Shown: positions 8,603 to 18,002, counted from the first letter of the stretch. The stretch is 45,186 nt of DNA from an uncultured Lachnospiraceae bacterium (GCA_910583895.1 CAJTYJ010000029.1:1-45186); one strand, 5' to 3'. Notes: generated by a model not told the origin, from the sequence alone. Numbers and translations: made by a program.

Positions 8603-8638
8603 AATCCCTTCTTGCCAGACGGCAAGGAGGGATTTTTT
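8603..8638 (+). terminator. Terminator of the sigma/anti-sigma operon
   Basis: Perfect 14-pair stem (8603-8616 with 8621-8634), AGAC loop and six T residues. Confidence 0.92.
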
Positions 8639-8645
8639 CGCGGTA

Positions 8646-9155
8646 TTACGGATTGTGCGGGGAGGCCGGGCCGAGGGCTGCATACCCGCCCCATGCAAAC
8701 AGGGCATTTTGTGTTTCATCGGCATATACATTCGTGACTTCGCACAGATAAAGATTGTGATCGCCGACGGCATGGTATTCTTTCAGTCTGCAGACGATGG
8801 CAAGTCTTGTGTGAACCGGTATCTGGATATCGGTTCCGCCGACGGGCATCAGATCAATACCAAACTGTGCTGCCTTGTCTGTGGTGCTTCCGGAGACGCC
8901 GCCGCACTGCATGGCTTTTTGTGCCAGAGCTTCTCCCGGCACAGTAAGGACAACGCTTTTGGACGCCTGGACGCATTGGCCGCTGTAGGATTTCTGTGAC
9001 ATGGCAAAGCCGATCATGCCAGGTTTGTAACTTAGATAAGTCCACCAGGAGACGGGGGCAAGGTTGGTTCCGCCGTCTGTCCGCCTGGTGCAGACAAGGG
9101 AGATCGGATTGGGTGAGGTGATCTTTGCGGCCTGGGCCAGATGGATTTCATTCAT
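8646..9155 (-). CDS. Flavin reductase-like protein (FMN-binding split barrel)
   Basis: 169 residues matching the flavin reductase-like fold: an N-terminal SPNPISLVCTRR strand, then GTNLAPVSWWTYLSYKPGM and GFAMSQKS, the part that normally holds FMN. The family includes NAD(P)H:flavin oxidoreductases and electron carriers. It starts after GAAAGGAAA and lies 23 bases downstream of the tandem GcvT-like gene on the same strand, so the two are probably co-transcribed. A shared job in a one-carbon or demethylation reaction needing reduced flavin is an inference only. Confidence 0.82.
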   Translation of the reverse strand: MNEIHLAQAAKITSPNPISLVCTRRTDGGTNLAPVSWWTYLSYKPGMIGFAMSQKSYSGQCVQASKSVVLTVPGEALAQKAMQCGGVSGSTTDKAAQFGIDLMPVGGTDIQIPVHTRLAIVCRLKEYHAVGDHNLYLCEVTNVYADETQNALFAWGGYAALGPASPHNP

Positions 9156-9178
9156 GAGGTTTCCTTTCTTATGGTGTT

Positions 9179-11425
9179 TTATGGATGGATTCGATGGTTA
9201 TCAGGGTCATAGAAGATTCGCTCGGTCAGTACGGCGGAGGTATTTCCGACCGTTATGGTATCCCCCACGTTTACTTTTGTGGTGTCCACCAGGGCGAAGC
9301 CGATATTTTTTTCCACGGTGTATCCATAAGTATACATGGTTACGGTTCCCACCGGTGATCCGCCGGCGGTGACAGCAGCACCTACCGGAATTTCCGCTGA
9401 CCGGTCTTCCGGTATAAAGCCCAGCAAAGAGCGTCTGACACCCTTTGCCCGAGCCCGCTCCAGAGCCGCTTTTCCGACAAAGTCTTTGTTCCAGTCCACG
9501 GACCAGCCAAAGCCGGCCTCCAAAGGATTGCATCCTTCCAGGTCACTCATGAGGACAAAGCCTTTTTCCCGGGGCAGGCTGGTGACAATTACGTCCGTAT
9601 CAATTTTGCGGATTCCATATTCCCGGCCGCAGGATTCCAGTGTTTCTTCGATCAGAGCGGCATTGGCGGGGGCGCAGTAAATCTCATAGCCCAGCTCGCC
9701 GGTATACCCGCTTCTTGCAATCCATACCGGAATCTGGCGCACATGATTGTGTGCTATGGTAAAATACTTCTGGTCTGTGATATCTGTTTCGAGCATCCGG
9801 TTTAACACTTTCAGAGAATGGGGTCCTTGTACTGCGTACATGGTGGTGGTTTTGGTGATGTCTTTGTAGACGACGCTTTCGTTTTCTCTGTGCACATCAA
9901 ACCAGGAGATCAGTTCATGGATATAGAGAGTGGATACCCAGTATCGGTCTTCTTCAAGCCGAAATACGATCACGTCGTCGATAATCTGACCGCATTCATT
10001 CAGCATGGTGGTGTATTTGGCCTGTCCGATCTCAGCTCCGGCGATGGAAGCCACAAATATTTTGTCCAGAAAATCTCCGGCATCTGCACCGGTGACTTCC
10101 AGTAGTTTATGGGTAAAATCATAATAGCCGACGGTGTTTCGAACTGTTTCGTGATCCAGCCGACGGTCAGAAGCAGTTTTCTGACTGGCTGTCTGTTTTT
10201 TCGGAACCGGATTCACAGGTGCGGACCCGGTCTCGCCTTGGACTCGTTTGCTGCCGGGATCATAGAACGTTCGCTCTGTCAGACGCGCAGGGATTGATCT
10301 GCCGTTGCTTTTGATGAAAACCTGGTCGCCGATTCTGGCCTGTCCGGTTTCAACGACTGCAAAACCGATGGATTTTTTCACGGTGTATCCGTAAGTAAAT
10401 ACCGTGACTTTACCGGCTTTTCTGCCGTTTGCCAGCACTTCGGCGCCAGGCTCGATCGCTGCGGTGCTGTCCTCTGTCGTAAAACCGACCAGTGCTTTTT
10501 GAATTCCGCGGGCTTTTGCTTTTTCAAGCGCGTCTTTTCCGACGAACTCTTTGTTCCAGTCGATACTCCGGCCGAGTCCGCATTCCAGCGGATTCAGGCC
10601 GCCGATGTCGCTCATGAGAACATACCCTTTTTCACGCGGCAGACTGGTGGTGATGACGTCGGTGGTAATCTTTCGAAGCCCATGGGCCGCACCGGCCTGT
10701 TCCAGAGCCGTCTCGATCAGATCCCGGTCTTTGGGATGGAAATAAAGTTCATATCCCAGCTCTCCGGTGTACCCGCTTCGTGCAACTTTGACCGAAGCGG
10801 TTTTGACGGCGTTGTCGCGGATCTGGAAAAATCCCAGGCTTTTGATGTCTTCTTTCAAAAGCTGATTGAGTATTGTCAGGGAGGCCGGCCCCTGCACCGC
10901 ATACATGACGGTTGTCTGGGTGATTTCCCGGAACTGAACTTCTTCACAGGTTTGGTGTGCCTCGAACCAGGCAGTCAGTTCCCTGATGTAAAGGGTGGAA
11001 ACCCAATAGGTGTCCTCTTTTATGCGAAATACAATCACATCATCGATGATCTGGCCGTTTCCGTTTAGCATTGTGGTATACTTTGCCTGTCCGGTTCTCA
11101 TCTTCGAGATGGGAGCCACAAACATTTTGTTCAGAAAGTTTCGCGCGTCCATGCCGGAAACTTCCAGAAGCTTGTGGGTAAAATCGTAATAGCCGGCTGC
11201 ATTGCGTACTGCCTCGTGATCCAGCTTTGCGTGGATGTTGTCTTTTGAAGATACCACCTCCCGGGCCGTCGCCTCATAGACAATGTCTTCGGGATCCGGA
11301 ACATCAGCGGACTTAGCAGCTGCCAGGTGTGTCCCCATTCTGACCGCATCCATCAAAAGATCCAGAAGCTTTCTGCTGAATCGTTCCAGTTCCTGGGTGG
11401 TGTATTTACTTAATTCCTCTGCCAT
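9179..11425 (-). CDS. Tandem GcvT-like (aminomethyltransferase-type) fusion protein
   Basis: The 748-residue product contains two complete GcvT-type folate-binding units, residues about 68-395 and 423-748. They are joined by a Pro/Lys/Thr-rich linker and preceded by a 65-residue helical N-terminus. Both halves keep the family landmarks GYYDFTHKLLEV, GQIIDDVIVFR (the Asp pair near the catalytic/folate site), ARSGYTGELGYE and SLPREKG. The last motif, with the following DWNKxFVGK, looks more like the folate domains of sarcosine/dimethylglycine-type demethylating enzymes than classical GcvT. Single GcvT proteins are about 365 residues, so this is a tandem fusion. No glycine-cleavage P, H or L gene is nearby. 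A tetrahydrofolate-dependent demethylase role is plausible but unproven. The start follows AGGAGG; the flavin reductase gene follows. Confidence 0.85.
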   Translation of the reverse strand: MAEELSKYTTQELERFSRKLLDLLMDAVRMGTHLAAAKSADVPDPEDIVYEATAREVVSSKDNIHAKLDHEAVRNAAGYYDFTHKLLEVSGMDARNFLNKMFVAPISKMRTGQAKYTTMLNGNGQIIDDVIVFRIKEDTYWVSTLYIRELTAWFEAHQTCEEVQFREITQTTVMYAVQGPASLTILNQLLKEDIKSLGFFQIRDNAVKTASVKVARSGYTGELGYELYFHPKDRDLIETALEQAGAAHGLRKITTDVITTSLPREKGYVLMSDIGGLNPLECGLGRSIDWNKEFVGKDALEKAKARGIQKALVGFTTEDSTAAIEPGAEVLANGRKAGKVTVFTYGYTVKKSIGFAVVETGQARIGDQVFIKSNGRSIPARLTERTFYDPGSKRVQGETGSAPVNPVPKKQTASQKTASDRRLDHETVRNTVGYYDFTHKLLEVTGADAGDFLDKIFVASIAGAEIGQAKYTTMLNECGQIIDDVIVFRLEEDRYWVSTLYIHELISWFDVHRENESVVYKDITKTTTMYAVQGPHSLKVLNRMLETDITDQKYFTIAHNHVRQIPVWIARSGYTGELGYEIYCAPANAALIEETLESCGREYGIRKIDTDVIVTSLPREKGFVLMSDLEGCNPLEAGFGWSVDWNKDFVGKAALERARAKGVRRSLLGFIPEDRSAEIPVGAAVTAGGSPVGTVTMYTYGYTVEKNIGFALVDTTKVNVGDTITVGNTSAVLTERIFYDPDNHRIHP

Positions 11426-11446
11426 CTATGTTTCCTCCTAATTTGT

Positions 11447-11558
11447 AGTCGCTGCGCGACAGCACGAAAGTGTAAAGTCGCTTCGACGCACTGGTAATGA
11501 GAGAAACTTTTATTCGGAAAAGCACGCATAAAAGTTCCTCTCGTGCGCCTTTGCGACT
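11447..11558 (-). repeat. 112-base hairpin repeat, copy B
   Basis: Reverse-complement orientation relative to copy A at 3713-3824, hence the same orientation relative to the minus-strand genes here. The long stem is 11499-11513 with 11528-11542, with one mismatch. Six bases (ATTATA) separate it from copy C. It sits just upstream of the ribosome site of the tandem GcvT gene. Confidence 0.88.
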
Positions 11559-11564
11559 ATTATA

Positions 11565-11670
11565 AGTCGCTGCGCGACAGCACGAAAGTGTAAAGTCGCT
11601 TCGACGCACTGGTAACGAGAGAAATTTTTATTCGGAAAGGCACTCATAAAAATTTCTCTCGTGCGCCTTT
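11565..11670 (-). repeat. 112-base hairpin repeat, copy C (end-truncated)
   Basis: Second unit of the tandem pair; period with copy B is 118 bases. It runs right up to the stop codon of the epimerase gene (11671). Its stem, 11617-11631 with 11646-11660, is perfectly paired. Compared with copies A and B, one C-G pair is replaced by T-A, a two-sided compensatory change. Confidence 0.85.
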
Positions 11671-12513
11671 TTAAAATCGGTGCTGCAGTCCCAGTTCTTC
11701 GGCGATGTGTCTTAGGTTTCTGGCGGTATTGGACAGCATCAGCTCTGGGTCAAAGTACATTTCTGAATAAAGCTCGGTGGTTACATATCCTTCATAACCC
11801 CGTTTGTGGATCACGTTGATTACATCTGCGACCGGCAGAACGCCGGTGTCCAGCCGAAGGTGCGCGTCAGTCGTGCCGTCGTTATTGCAAAGATGGATGT
11901 AGTTCAGCCGGTCGCCCAGCATCTCAAAATATTTTGAGATGGGCTCTTTGACAATCGTGGGGGGCACGATATCCATCATGGCATACAGGCAGGGGCTGTC
12001 CACCTCATTTAACAGACGGACACAGTGGTCGACCGTGGATACGACAGGACTTTCCACCGGGGTCAGCGGTTCGATGGTGACCTGCACATTTTTGTCTTCG
12101 GCATACGTACAGATCTGCGAGATGCTTTTTACCAGCCAGGACCAGACCTTTTCACTGTCTGTAAAATACCCCGGATGATCGGCCACCACCAGAAGACGGG
12201 GAGCGCCGATCTCGGATGCGATCTGCACGGCTTTCTGGTAATAGGCGACGCCGTATTCCCGCTCTTTTTCGTTGGGAGAGCAGATACAAAGGGGCAGATT
12301 CAGCGCCAGAGGCGTATACATCGGGACTTCAAGTTCGTATTGTTTTTGCAGTGTCCGGATTTGTCTGGCGATCTCCTGGGAATAGTCGTCCGGATAGAGA
12401 TGACATCTGGATCCAAAGATCTCCACACCGTCGAAACCGTAAAGTTTGGCCAGCCGGAACGTCTCTTCCAGCGTAAGCCGTTTAAAATCTAATGACATCA
12501 TACCAAATTTCAT
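11671..12513 (-). CDS. Sugar (phosphate) isomerase/epimerase, FrlC-like TIM barrel
   Basis: 280 residues of the AP-endonuclease-2-type TIM-barrel family, resembling fructoselysine 3-epimerase FrlC and tagatose 3-epimerases in the C-terminal half. Metal ligands are expected in TIEPLTP (Glu), YAMMDIVPP (Asp), YIHLCNNDG (His) and TTELYSEMY (Glu). It would epimerise or isomerise a ketose or related sugar in the cytoplasm. It is the last gene of the minus-strand sugar operon, starts after AAGGAG, and lies five bases past the permease stop. No frlB- or frlD-like deglycase/kinase pair is present, so fructoselysine is not implied. Confidence 0.87.
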   Translation of the reverse strand: MKFGMMSLDFKRLTLEETFRLAKLYGFDGVEIFGSRCHLYPDDYSQEIARQIRTLQKQYELEVPMYTPLALNLPLCICSPNEKEREYGVAYYQKAVQIASEIGAPRLLVVADHPGYFTDSEKVWSWLVKSISQICTYAEDKNVQVTIEPLTPVESPVVSTVDHCVRLLNEVDSPCLYAMMDIVPPTIVKEPISKYFEMLGDRLNYIHLCNNDGTTDAHLRLDTGVLPVADVINVIHKRGYEGYVTTELYSEMYFDPELMLSNTARNLRHIAEELGLQHRF

Positions 12514-12516
12514 GTG

Positions 12517-13581
12517 TTACTCTCCTTGTGTGCGTCCGGGTGGCCGGGAGCGCTTTCGCAGGGGCAGGAAATCCGATTCGCCGGTGAACCGTTTGAGATT
12601 CGGGATGGCGATGGGGACAATCAGCAGCGTGCCGATGATGATCATGATGATTTCTGAAGAGACATTGATCAGTCCTAACCCATAGCGCAGAAGGCCGATG
12701 ACGAAGACGGAAAATGCAACGCCGGCCACACTGCCCACACCGCCGCTTACGCTGACGCCGCCGAGGATCACCATAGCGATCACATCCATCTCATAATTCA
12801 TCGCCATATTGGCTCGGGAGCTTCCCAGCTTTGAGCAAAGAAACACACTGGCCAGAGCAGAAAAAATTCCGGTCAGCATATAGACAAGCCGTTTGATTCT
12901 CCCGGTACGAAGCCCGGAATACAGGCTGGCCTTTTCGTTTCGCCCCATGGCATACAGGGACCGGCCGAATTTCGTAAAATGAATCACATAGGCAAATACA
13001 AGAATTTCGGCAAAAAAGACAAAGAGAATAACCGGAATCCCGCCCACGCTGCCCCAGCTGAACTGATGCATCGCTTCCGGCCAGTTGGTGTATGCGTTAT
13101 TCTCCAGGATCATCCATGCCAGGCCCCGATAGAGGATCTCAGTGGCCAGAGTGATGATCGTTGATGACAATTCAGTAAATTTTGTGATTAAAAATCCGTT
13201 GAACCAGCCAAGCAGTGCGCCCAGGGCAAGCCCCGCAAGCAAAACCACAGACAGATTTGCCCCTCTGGAGGCACACCATCCCATAACCGTCCCCGTCAGT
13301 GCGATCTGAGAGGCCACCGAGATATCAATTTCGCCCAGCAGCAGAACCATCATCATGGGGAATGCGACAATTCCTTTATCCAGAAACATCTTCAGCGTGT
13401 TGGATAAATTCATCATATTGAGATAGTTTTCTGACATCATGGCGTTCATGATATTGATGAAAACAAACAGAAAGATAATCGTAAATTCCCAGCGAAACAA
13501 AAGCTTTCGAAGAGAACGTTCCTGATGGACTGTGATTACCCGGGGACCTGTCTGACGGTCTGTGCGGTCGTGTTTTATCAT
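12517..13581 (-). CDS. ABC sugar transporter permease (RbsC-type), second
   Basis: 354 residues, about eight to ten hydrophobic segments after a charged N-terminal tail. The family signature region GGVSVSGGVGSVAGVAFSV is near residue 265. It belongs to the ribose/rhamnose/AI-2 type permeases. With the neighbouring permease it should form a heterodimeric channel, as in RhaPQ or LsrCD. The start overlaps closely with the end of the first permease gene (one base apart) and follows GGAGGGAAC. Confidence 0.93.
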   Translation of the reverse strand: MIKHDRTDRQTGPRVITVHQERSLRKLLFRWEFTIIFLFVFINIMNAMMSENYLNMMNLSNTLKMFLDKGIVAFPMMMVLLLGEIDISVASQIALTGTVMGWCASRGANLSVVLLAGLALGALLGWFNGFLITKFTELSSTIITLATEILYRGLAWMILENNAYTNWPEAMHQFSWGSVGGIPVILFVFFAEILVFAYVIHFTKFGRSLYAMGRNEKASLYSGLRTGRIKRLVYMLTGIFSALASVFLCSKLGSSRANMAMNYEMDVIAMVILGGVSVSGGVGSVAGVAFSVFVIGLLRYGLGLINVSSEIIMIIIGTLLIVPIAIPNLKRFTGESDFLPLRKRSRPPGRTQGE

Positions 13582-13582
13582 G

Positions 13583-14575
13583 TTACAGTTCCCTCCTTCT
13601 TAGTTCCTGTTTTTTTACTCTTTTCTGCATGGCGGCATTGATGACAATGGAGATCAGGATGATAAACCCTTTGATGGCCTGCTGCCAGTAGGTGGAGACC
13701 CGGATCAGCGGCAGGATATTGTTTAAAGTGCCCATTAAAAGCGCGCCCAGAAGGACACCTGCTACAGTTCCTTCGCCTCCGGCGATGCTGCAGCCCCCGG
13801 CCACGACCGATGCGATGACGCTGATCTCATAGCCGTCGCAGGATTCACTCTGGGCGTTGCCGTATTTGCAGACCCAGAGCAGGCCTGCAAGTCCGGCGAT
13901 GATGCCGCACAGGACAAACGAGCGGATCTGAGTCAGCCGGATCCGGATGCCGGTCACTTCCGCTGCACTCTGACTGTTGCCGACAGCGAACAGATGTCTT
14001 CCGGAACTTGTATAGTTCAGATAGACAAAAGAAAGGATGGTTATCCCGGCGGCAAACCAGATCAGGGAATTAATACCCAGAAAACGGACGGTCGTGATGG
14101 CAATAAATTCCGGTGTCATCTCGGCCTGTGCCACCCAGGCTCCGCCGGAGAACAGGTAGATCACGCCTCTGAATATATATTTGGTCGCCAGCGTTGCGAT
14201 CAGTGCGTAGACATGGAGTTTTGCGACAATAAATCCATTTAAAAAGCCGCAGAAGGCACCGATGAATACAGCCAGCAAAAATAAAAAGAACAAAGGGATA
14301 TCCTGATGGTTTTTCAGTGTCAGCGCACAGAGCATGCCGCTGAGTCCCATGATGGAGCCGATGGACAGATCGATGTTTCCGGTCAGAATTACCATCATCA
14401 GCCCCATGGATACCATAATCAAAATGGATGCCTCTCTGAGCAGATCAAAGAGATTGGATCCGGTAAAAAATAAACCACCGGTTCGGAACTGGACGGCAAA
14501 AGCGATCAGGACAATCATAAAGGCCAGCACAATTTCCCTGATATTTCTGGAAAAAATATTCCGTTTATCGTTCAT
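13583..14575 (-). CDS. ABC sugar transporter permease (RbsC-type), first
   Basis: 330-residue polytopic inner-membrane protein with the RbsC-type motifs GNIDLSIGSIMGLSG and VVAGGCSIAGGEGTVAGVLLG. It is followed directly by the second permease and preceded by the ATPase gene (12 bases). The presence of two different permeases argues for a rhamnose- or AI-2-type transporter rather than a ribose-type one with a homodimer. Confidence 0.93.
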   Translation of the reverse strand: MNDKRNIFSRNIREIVLAFMIVLIAFAVQFRTGGLFFTGSNLFDLLREASILIMVSMGLMMVILTGNIDLSIGSIMGLSGMLCALTLKNHQDIPLFFLFLLAVFIGAFCGFLNGFIVAKLHVYALIATLATKYIFRGVIYLFSGGAWVAQAEMTPEFIAITTVRFLGINSLIWFAAGITILSFVYLNYTSSGRHLFAVGNSQSAAEVTGIRIRLTQIRSFVLCGIIAGLAGLLWVCKYGNAQSESCDGYEISVIASVVAGGCSIAGGEGTVAGVLLGALLMGTLNNILPLIRVSTYWQQAIKGFIILISIVINAAMQKRVKKQELRRREL

Positions 14576-14587
14576 GAAATCACCCGG

Positions 14588-16087
14588 TTATCCTTTCTGT
14601 CTGTTTAAATTCAAAGCAATTTCCAAGATCTGTTCCTGTGTCGTACGTTTCGCATCGACGATTTCGGGCAGCCGTCCGTTGGCCATCACGGCGATGCGGT
14701 CTGACATGGACACCACTTCCGGCATTTCGGAAGATATCAAAATGATGGCGTACCCTTTTTCGGCCAGATCCATGATGATCTCGTAGATCTGTGCTTTTGC
14801 ACCCACATCTACCCCCTTGGTAGGCTCGTCCAGAATCAGCACCTTCAGGTCCGCATCCAGAAGTTTGGATACCACGACTTTTTGCTGATTGCCGCCGGAT
14901 AAGGATTCTGCAGTGTCATAGACGCTTTGAATTTTCGTGGAAAGCTCTTCACTGCTTTTTCTTGCCGCTTCCTTTTCTTTTTTCGTATCAATTCCTCTAA
15001 GGGAGGTATATTTACTCAAAGTAGAAAGGGTTACGTTTTTAAAGATCTCCCAGCTTAAGACCAGTCCGTGCCGCTGGCGGTCTTCCGGCAGATATCCGAC
15101 TCCTGCGCGGATGGCTTCCTCCGGATGGTGAAAACGGACTTCTTTTTGGTCCAGACGGATCGTGCCGCTGTCAAAAGGTGCGATGCCGTAAATGGATTCA
15201 AAAAGTTCGGTTCGTCCGGCACCCACAAGACCTGCAAAGCCCAGCACTTCTCCCTGGTGTACTTCAAAGGATATGTCTTTGAAGACTCCCTGCCGGCTTA
15301 AGTGTTCCACCTGCAGCACAGGAGCACCTTTTTTGATCTCGCGCTTTGGATACAGGTCTGAGATCTTCCGGCCGACCATGGCGGAGATCAGCTGGTCTTT
15401 TTCCAGGCCTTCCACTTCATAGGTGGCAATATACCTGGAATCACGGAACACGGTTACACGGGATGCCAGGCGGTACATATCTTCGATCCGGTGAGAGATA
15501 AAGATGATGGAAGTTCCGTTTTCCTTCAGCTGACCGGTGATGCGGTACAACTGTTCGCACTCCCGTTCTGACAAAGCAGCCGTGGGTTCGTCCATGATCA
15601 GGATTTTTGCATTGGCGGAAATGGCTTTTGCAATCTCAACTACCTGCTGTTCTGCCACAGTCAGACTGCCGATTTCTTCTCTGGGATCTATGTCGGATCC
15701 CAGATCTCTCAGAAGTTTTTCTGCTTTTTTGTACATGGCCGGCCAGTTCAGCAGCCGTTTCCGCTTTTCGTAATGGCTGATAAAGATATTCTCCGCCACC
15801 GTCAGATGCGGATATGCGGTGGAGTGCTGATAAATCGCAGCAATACTCTTTGCGGAGGCATCCAGCGGATTGCAAAAGAAGACTTCTTCTCCGTTTAGAA
15901 AGATCTGTCCTTCCTCCGGAATGTGAACGCCGGTGATGATTTTGATAAAGGTTGATTTCCCTGCGCCGTTTTCACCCATCAGTGCGTGGATTTCCCCTTT
16001 TTTCAGTTGAAACTGCACATGATCCAGCGCAGTGACGCCGGGAAATCTTTTTACAATGTCTTTTAATTCTAACAGGTACTCTGCCAT
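14588..16087 (-). CDS. ABC sugar transporter ATP-binding protein, two NBDs
   Basis: 499 residues holding two ATPase domains, as in RbsA/MglA/RhaT. The first has Walker A GENGAGKSTFIKI, signature LTVAEQQVVEIAKA and Walker B ILIMDEPTAAL. The second has the degenerate Walker A GLVGAGRTELFE typical of the family, signature SGGNQQKVVVSKLL and Walker B VLILDEPTKGVD. It powers import through the two permeases. Start after AGGAGG; 26 bases downstream of the kinase gene. Confidence 0.95.
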   Translation of the reverse strand: MAEYLLELKDIVKRFPGVTALDHVQFQLKKGEIHALMGENGAGKSTFIKIITGVHIPEEGQIFLNGEEVFFCNPLDASAKSIAAIYQHSTAYPHLTVAENIFISHYEKRKRLLNWPAMYKKAEKLLRDLGSDIDPREEIGSLTVAEQQVVEIAKAISANAKILIMDEPTAALSERECEQLYRITGQLKENGTSIIFISHRIEDMYRLASRVTVFRDSRYIATYEVEGLEKDQLISAMVGRKISDLYPKREIKKGAPVLQVEHLSRQGVFKDISFEVHQGEVLGFAGLVGAGRTELFESIYGIAPFDSGTIRLDQKEVRFHHPEEAIRAGVGYLPEDRQRHGLVLSWEIFKNVTLSTLSKYTSLRGIDTKKEKEAARKSSEELSTKIQSVYDTAESLSGGNQQKVVVSKLLDADLKVLILDEPTKGVDVGAKAQIYEIIMDLAEKGYAIILISSEMPEVVSMSDRIAVMANGRLPEIVDAKRTTQEQILEIALNLNRQKG

Positions 16088-16113
16088 GTTGCCCTTCGTC
16101 TCCTCCTTTTGTT

Positions 16114-17646
16114 TCAGCTGTCCTTTTGATCCATCTGGAAGATTGGCTCCACCGCATGGAAAAGTGTCATATATTTTTCGTACTGCCTTCCATACAATTC
16201 CTGATTCTTTTCATCTGGTTCATAGACTCTTTTGACCTGAACCATGGATTCGCAGGCGGAGGCGATGCTTTTAAAGACTCCGGTGGCTGTGCCCGCCAGA
16301 ATCGCTGCGCCCAGACAGGCGGCGTCCTGTGCAGACTGGGTTGTATAGAAGGGCTTCCCGGTGATATCAGATTTGATCTGATTCCAGATCTCCGATTTGG
16401 AACCGCCGCCCATGGTCCGGATCTGGTTGATCTGGATGCCCATGTCATGGATGGCTTCCAGATTTCGCCGGATGATATATCCCAGACTTTCCATGATACT
16501 GCGGGCAAAATGGGCCTTCTGATGCAGCAGAGTTGCGCCGTAAAAGACACCTTTTGCGTTTAAGTTCACATCTGGTGCCATAGAGCCCTGCAGATGGGGA
16601 AGGGCGATCAGCCCCTCGCAGCCCGGGGGGATCTGTTCAACCGCCGCATTGAGCAGGTCATAGGCGTCGATGCCGGTTGTCTTCTGGACAGACAGTTCTT
16701 CCTGGCAAAAGCCGTCACGGAACCAGCGCAGGCACATGCCGCCGGTGGTGAAGGTGTGCATCATGTAGGTGTCCGGTACCGCAAAATAGTGGACCGGCAT
16801 CAGCCGGTTCGGATCGTAGGTCAGCTGATCGGTCACCGCACAGATTGCCAGGGCCGCACCGATATTTTCCGAGAGAAGGCCAGGGCGGATATTGCCCACG
16901 CCGATGGCGCCGGCCACCTGATCCAGGCAGCCGGTGGCGATCCGGGCCTCCGAAGAGATGCCCAGAGCCTGTGCCATCTCCGGAAGGATTTTTCCGACGA
17001 TCTCACCGGACTCCCGGATGTCCGGAAGCCATTCTCTTTGGATGCCCAGGAAGGAAAGCATGTCGTTCCAGTAATCTTTCGTCCGGATATCCCAGTACTC
17101 GGTGGAGCAAAGAAGAGAACCTTCGGAGACAAACTTTCCGGTCAGAAGATAGATGATATAATCTTCCAGAAGCAGGATGTGCCGGATGTTTTGGTATACT
17201 TCCGGTTCGTTTTCTCTGACCCACAGCACCTTGGCCGCCGGCCAGCAGGCCTCGAAGCTTACCTGTCCGGTGACCTGATAGCAGAGTTCATCTCCAAAGT
17301 GATTCCGGAGTTTTTCTGCCTGGCTGCCGGCCCGGTTGTCCATCCATACGATGGCATTGCGAAGAGGGCTGCCTTCTTTGTCGAGAAAGCAGAGGGTTTC
17401 TCCCTGCACAGAAAATCCAACCGTTGTAATGCGGCTGGTGTCCACCCTGCCGGAGGCAGAGAGGACTTTCATGCATTTTTGGATGGATTCCATATAAATC
17501 CGGCAGGGAGCTTCCACAATATTGGTATCCGGTGTCAGCAGTGTATATTCTACAACCGCAGACGCCAGATTTTTGCCCTGACTGTTGAAGACGGCCGCCT
17601 TTAAAGATGTGGTTCCTATATCAATTCCAAGGATTAACTCTGTCAT
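16114..17646 (-). CDS. FGGY-family carbohydrate kinase (xylulokinase-like)
   Basis: 510 residues in the two-domain FGGY sugar kinase fold. ILGIDIGTTSLKAAVF opens the first ATPase half and WMDNRAGSQAEKL follows. GCLDQVAGAIGVG carries the expected catalytic Asp, and MGGGSKSEIWNQIKSDITG lies in the C-terminal half. It phosphorylates a ketose or polyol using ATP. I chose the ATG at 17646 because it gives the canonical N-terminus; an upstream in-frame ATG (17679) lies inside the cupin gene. In this operon it probably produces the ketose phosphate split by the aldolase. Confidence 0.92.
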   Translation of the reverse strand: MTELILGIDIGTTSLKAAVFNSQGKNLASAVVEYTLLTPDTNIVEAPCRIYMESIQKCMKVLSASGRVDTSRITTVGFSVQGETLCFLDKEGSPLRNAIVWMDNRAGSQAEKLRNHFGDELCYQVTGQVSFEACWPAAKVLWVRENEPEVYQNIRHILLLEDYIIYLLTGKFVSEGSLLCSTEYWDIRTKDYWNDMLSFLGIQREWLPDIRESGEIVGKILPEMAQALGISSEARIATGCLDQVAGAIGVGNIRPGLLSENIGAALAICAVTDQLTYDPNRLMPVHYFAVPDTYMMHTFTTGGMCLRWFRDGFCQEELSVQKTTGIDAYDLLNAAVEQIPPGCEGLIALPHLQGSMAPDVNLNAKGVFYGATLLHQKAHFARSIMESLGYIIRRNLEAIHDMGIQINQIRTMGGGSKSEIWNQIKSDITGKPFYTTQSAQDAACLGAAILAGTATGVFKSIASACESMVQVKRVYEPDEKNQELYGRQYEKYMTLFHAVEPIFQMDQKDS

Positions 17647-17660
17647 CTGTTGTTTTTCCT

Positions 17661-18002
17661 TTACTGATGGGGTGCACATGACCAGGTTACGATGGCTTTT
17701 GTCTCTCCGATATTGAAAAGCTTATGCCCCTTGCCGGGAGGGATCAGCATGGCGTCGCCCTCTTTCAGACGGTAATACGTGTCGTCTTCCGGAACATAGC
17801 AGAGGACTTCCCCCTGCACGCAGTAGAAGATTTCATCCGCTTCGGAATGTCCGGGATCCAAGTCTCCTACGGCGCCCGGCAGCAGCTCAGACATGCCAAA
17901 GGTGATCTTGTCGGTTTTGTAATACTCTCTGCAGGTCTCCTGGCCTTCCACCCATATTCTGGTCTGGTTTTTACTGGTTACAAGTATCTGTTCTGGTCTC
18001 AT
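17661..18002 (-). CDS. Small cupin-domain protein
   Basis: 113 residues forming a single cupin barrel. The metal-site motifs are PGHSEADEIFYCVQG (His52, with Glu in the place of the usual second His, and Glu57) and PPGKGHKLFN (His93). Such small cupins in sugar operons can be isomerases, mutarotase-like enzymes or ligand sensors. No aldose-ketose isomerase is otherwise present in this cassette, so an isomerase role is possible but speculative. Start after GAGGAGAAA; between aldolase and kinase genes. Confidence 0.85.
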   Translation of the reverse strand: MRPEQILVTSKNQTRIWVEGQETCREYYKTDKITFGMSELLPGAVGDLDPGHSEADEIFYCVQGEVLCYVPEDDTYYRLKEGDAMLIPPGKGHKLFNIGETKAIVTWSCAPHQ

